From Pilaira anomala (Eukaryota > Mucoromycota > Mucoromycetes > Mucorales > Mucoraceae): a stretch of DNA of 17,896 nt. Under the pieces are notes generated by a model, which ran no database searches, had not been told where the DNA came from, and worked only from the letters and a program-made list of their open reading frames with translations. Shown piece after piece: positions 15,468 through 17,896 of the stretch (position 1 is its first letter; each line of letters opens with the position of its first letter). The DNA lies in assembly GCA_025716855.1 (NCBI GenBank), contig JAIXMQ010000174.1:1-17896 (forward strand), in the 5' to 3' direction. Position numbers and translations under genes: made by a program.

Positions 15468-17249
15468 TGTTACACGCCGTGTTTTACGTAGTGACCAAAG
15501 ATATTTTTACTGTATACACTACACGACACTATGTACCCCTCAAATTATTATCATACCTTTTTAACTTTAGCATATTTCAACGTTACACTTTTTCATAATT
15601 CACTTTAAGTTGCGTACATACCTTATTTTATTCTATAATTACATTGAACACAGAAACTAGCATATATTTTAGTTTATTAGCACACCATTATTCCCAGTTT
15701 CCTTTCATTATTTTGACTTTCAGAACTGTTACCCTTCTTTTTCTTTTTATAATTATTATTTCCTTTTTTTTTTACTTTTAGTTTATCTGCCTGTCAAAAA
15801 CAACAATTTATTTTAGTTTATTAATTCTCACCGAACACAATGTTATGTATTTAGAAATACTTTAATTACCCAACAAATTTTTAGTTTATATACCTTTATT
15901 TTACCCAACAAATTATTTTAGTTTAGAAACACTTTTTATTACACAACATCTAGATCGAAAAAGATCTCTATCATTTTCAATGTCAAAAAGGTAATGACAC
16001 AACGACTAGAATTTGACATTTTACCAAAGGAGCTCATAACCGACTCTCTTTAGTATAAATACAACCCACAAAAACTGCAATTCCAATAAATCTCATTTTA
16101 CTTTTACTATAACTTTTATTCTATATCGTACAGATTTCATATCTCATAAGATCCCTTGAATTATTCTTTATTCTTTTTAATTCATTGTAAAACTTTACTT
16201 TTATTTTTCTTTACTTATAACTTATCGTTATAAATTTCTTTTATTTTATTTATTATATAAAACTTAAGTTGGACAATTTAAAACCTGGTGCTCACGCAAG
16301 AACTTACTTGGAATTTATCCCTTTTATTTTCTTACTCTTTTTTTTACTCTCTCTTTTCCATTGTTACGAATTGGGAACGATTGTAGTGGTTAAAAAGAAT
16401 TAAATAAAGTAATAAGGAAAAATAAAAGATAGAAATTTAAAAGGGAAAAATTCCAAGTAAAGTTCTTGCGTGAGCACCAGGTTTTAAGTTGTCCAACTAG
16501 GTTTTTCTAAAATATATAAAAAGGGATTTATAACAAAAGTTATAAGTAGAGTTTACAATGAATTAAAAAGAATAAAGAATAATTCAAGGATCTTATGAGA
16601 TATGAAATCTGTACGATATAGAATAAAATTTATAGTAAAAGTAAGATGAGATTTATTATAATTGCTATTTTGTGATCTATTTTTATACTAAAGAGGATCG
16701 GTTATGTTATCCTTCTGTAAATATCACATCCATGATATTATGTAATTTTCTTTTTGACATTTAAAATGATAAGGATCTCTTTCGATCAAATTGTTAGGTA
16801 ATCAAAGTAATTCTAAACTAAAAAGATATTTGGTGATAAGCGTGTTTCTAAATAAAATAAGATGAAGTCTTGATAGACGGGTAAAATAATAGGAAAGGAA
16901 AAACCATAATAATAGATTGATAATTTTTTAGGAAAAAGAAGAGTAATAGTTCTGGAAATGAAAAATAAAGTAAAGTATATTGTAGAAGTATGATGTATAA
17001 AATTACTTAAGCGAAATTGACAGCTGTGTTCGAAGAAATTATAGAAAAGAAATGTGTTTAAAAAAAAAGAAATGTTTTCATAACTGAAAATAAAATATGA
17101 AAAGTGATACTGTTACGAAATGAGTTGAAATATAATTGGAGTAACGATAATAAAATGAAGATTTAGGGGCAATAAGGAGTTTTAGAGAGAGATTGAGGAT
17201 CGATATGTAACACCTTCTACTTTAAAACATCACATCTACAAACGTAACA
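15468..17249 (+). repeat. 3' long terminal repeat, split by an inverted solo LTR
   Basis: Begins TGTTACACGCCG and follows the 5' LTR to TTTTCCAT at 16361. It resumes at 17213 with CCTTCTACTTTAAAACATC and ends AAACGTAACA at 17249. Without the insert it is about 927 bp, close to the 919 bp of the 5' copy. Many substitutions and small indels separate the two. Confidence 0.92.
16362..17212 (-). repeat. Divergent solo LTR inserted in reverse in the 3' LTR
   Basis: 851 bp starting TGTTACGAATTGGG and ending TATGTAACA. Its left half is the reverse complement of the flanking LTR with many changes: it contains TTCTTGCGTGAGCACCAGG and GATCTTATGAGATATG. The right half is much less similar. CCAT before it (16358-16361) and CCTT after it (17213-17216) look like a 4-bp target duplication with one substitution. 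It is a relative of the host LTR family, left by LTR-LTR recombination. Confidence 0.85.
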
Positions 17250-17308
17250 CTGATTTTGACTAAAAAGAAAAGTGAAACAAAAGTAAACAACATATTGTTG
17301 AAAGTAGT

Positions 17309-17317
17309 AAAAAAAAA
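17309..17317 (-). terminator. RNA polymerase III terminator of tRNA-Lys
   Basis: A run of nine T on the minus strand begins one base after the discriminator of the tRNA gene. Confidence 0.8.
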
Positions 17318-17318
17318 G

Positions 17319-17391
17319 CGCCCCATGAGGGGCTCGAACCCTCGACATTGGGATTAAAAGTCCCACGCTCTACCAACTGAGCTAACAGGGC
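17319..17391 (-). tRNA. tRNA-Lys (TTT anticodon)
   Basis: A 73-nt intronless cloverleaf. Acceptor arms are GCCCTGT and ATGGGGC, with wobble pairs and a G discriminator. The D-arm is TAGCTCAGTTGGTAGAGC. The anticodon stem TGGGA/TCCCA encloses loop CTTTTAA, anticodon TTT. The T-arm GAGGG/CCCTC encloses TTCGAGC. The A box (TAGCTCAGTTGG) and B box (GGTTCGAGCCC) are excellent. Its 3' end lies 69 bp from the end of the retrotransposon. Confidence 0.97.
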
Positions 17392-17896
17392 ATGCTCTTT
17401 CGCTTTCTTAACACTTTTATAAATTTTTTTTGAAACTCCGCATTTTTCACTGGAAATAATCGGCTATTTTGGGCGTATTTTGTATATGGAAAACTCATGT
17501 AAAACACTACGTATTCCATACCTGAATTTACAGATTTTTATAAAATGACAAAAACATCTTTTTTTTTAATTCATTGTATAGCCCTTGCTTAGACAAATAG
17601 ATTTGTTAGCAAAAAAAATTTTATATCTTCAAAATTCATGAAGTTACATCCATTTGAAAATTTATATTTTTTTTTTTTTTTACTGGTGGTTCAATACCTG
17701 GATATTTTCTTTTTTTTTTTTTTTTTTTTTACCTCCCGCAAGGGTTTTTTATTTTAGCTCCCGCAATTTTTTTTTTTTTTTTTTTTTAGCAGGACGTTCA
17801 ATACCCGCAAAGAAATGAATTTTGTTTTTGCTAGTTTAAAAGGGTTTAGAGTAATATTTATGAATATACTTGTGTACAGTTATTTTTCGAGTTTTG
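17392..17896. other. AT-rich region with poly-T tracts and short repeats
   Basis: T-runs of 15, 21 and 21 lie at 17667-17681, 17710-17730 and 17767-17787. Between them CTCCCGCAA occurs at 17733 and 17758, with a TACCCGCAA at 17802, and TTCAATACC at 17690 and 17797. The arrangement looks like a small duplicated unit with A-tails on the minus strand. No gene is seen. Confidence 0.55.

Larger units (their letters stand above)
2585..17249 (+). mobile_element. Ty3/gypsy-type LTR retrotransposon with nested insertions
   Basis: The element is bounded by two direct LTR copies with 5-bp inverted tips (TGTTA...TAACA). The internal order is gag, protease, RT-RNase H, integrase. RT before integrase is the Ty3/gypsy (Metaviridae-like) order. 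Internal length is inflated by a Crypton-like gene region (about 10320-14883) containing a Tc1/mariner, and by an inverted solo LTR inside the 3' LTR. pol is broken by many frameshifts and the LTRs have diverged, so this copy is old and not autonomous. No 5-bp target duplication is visible: the left flank ends AAAGG and the right flank begins CTGAT. Unusual traits are a gag with no CCHC knuckle, an integrase in its own ORF, and a repeat array between RNase H and integrase. Confidence 0.85.

Noticed and set aside
17690..17810. TTCAATA loops as T-arms of degenerate tRNAs or a tRNA-derived SINE
   Set aside because: Flanking bases do not form the 5-bp stem and no A box or other arms are present.

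Overview
The window looks like a transposon graveyard from an AT-rich filamentous fungal genome, most likely an early-diverging fungus of the Mucorales type. The grounds are two intronless eukaryotic tRNA genes with T-run terminators, short introns with GTAAGT/GTATGC donors, a non-LTR retrotransposon, a Ty3/gypsy element, a Crypton-like Ndc10/GCR1_C tyrosine-recombinase gene and a Tc1/mariner element. No host protein-coding gene is visible. The taxonomic call is inference from family resemblance, not a database match.

Layout from left to right. Positions 1-2198 (minus) hold the 5' part of a LINE: a frameshifted ORF1 and the first ~64 codons of an endonuclease-type ORF2, joined by an ATGA stop/start overlap. 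A tRNA-Val(AAC) follows at 2332-2405 (plus). A 77-bp inverted tip of an LTR (2508-2584) abuts a large Ty3/gypsy-type element (2585-17249). In order, that element has a 5' LTR, gag, a protease ORF reached by a textbook -1 frameshift signal, a decayed RT-RNase H, a ~720-bp one-directional array of GTCCAA-headed repeats, and a separate decayed integrase ORF with its own ATG. After that come a small remnant ORF, a purine tract and the 3' LTR.

The Ty3 element has itself been hit several times. A Crypton-like tyrosine-recombinase gene with a C-terminal GCR1_C domain and two probable introns (10704-14554) sits between the integrase and the 3' end. It is flanked by a 10-bp direct repeat (10310-10319 and 14884-14893). 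This gene is interrupted at a TA by a nearly intact DD34E Tc1/mariner element (11330-12974), whose removal would restore the frame across the site. The 3' LTR carries a divergent, inverted solo LTR of a related family (16362-17212). A tRNA-Lys(TTT) gene on the minus strand (17319-17391) closes the cluster, followed by AT-rich sequence with long poly-T tracts.

Relative ages can be read from nesting and decay. The Ty3 element is old: its two LTRs differ at several sites within the first 100 bp and pol has many frameshifts. The Crypton-like gene is later but also disabled. The mariner, with a full-length transposase ORF and 61-bp terminal repeats differing at two positions, is the youngest visible insertion. 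The points most worth following up are the GTCCAA array, the split pol with a free-standing integrase, and the gag-pol frameshift signal.
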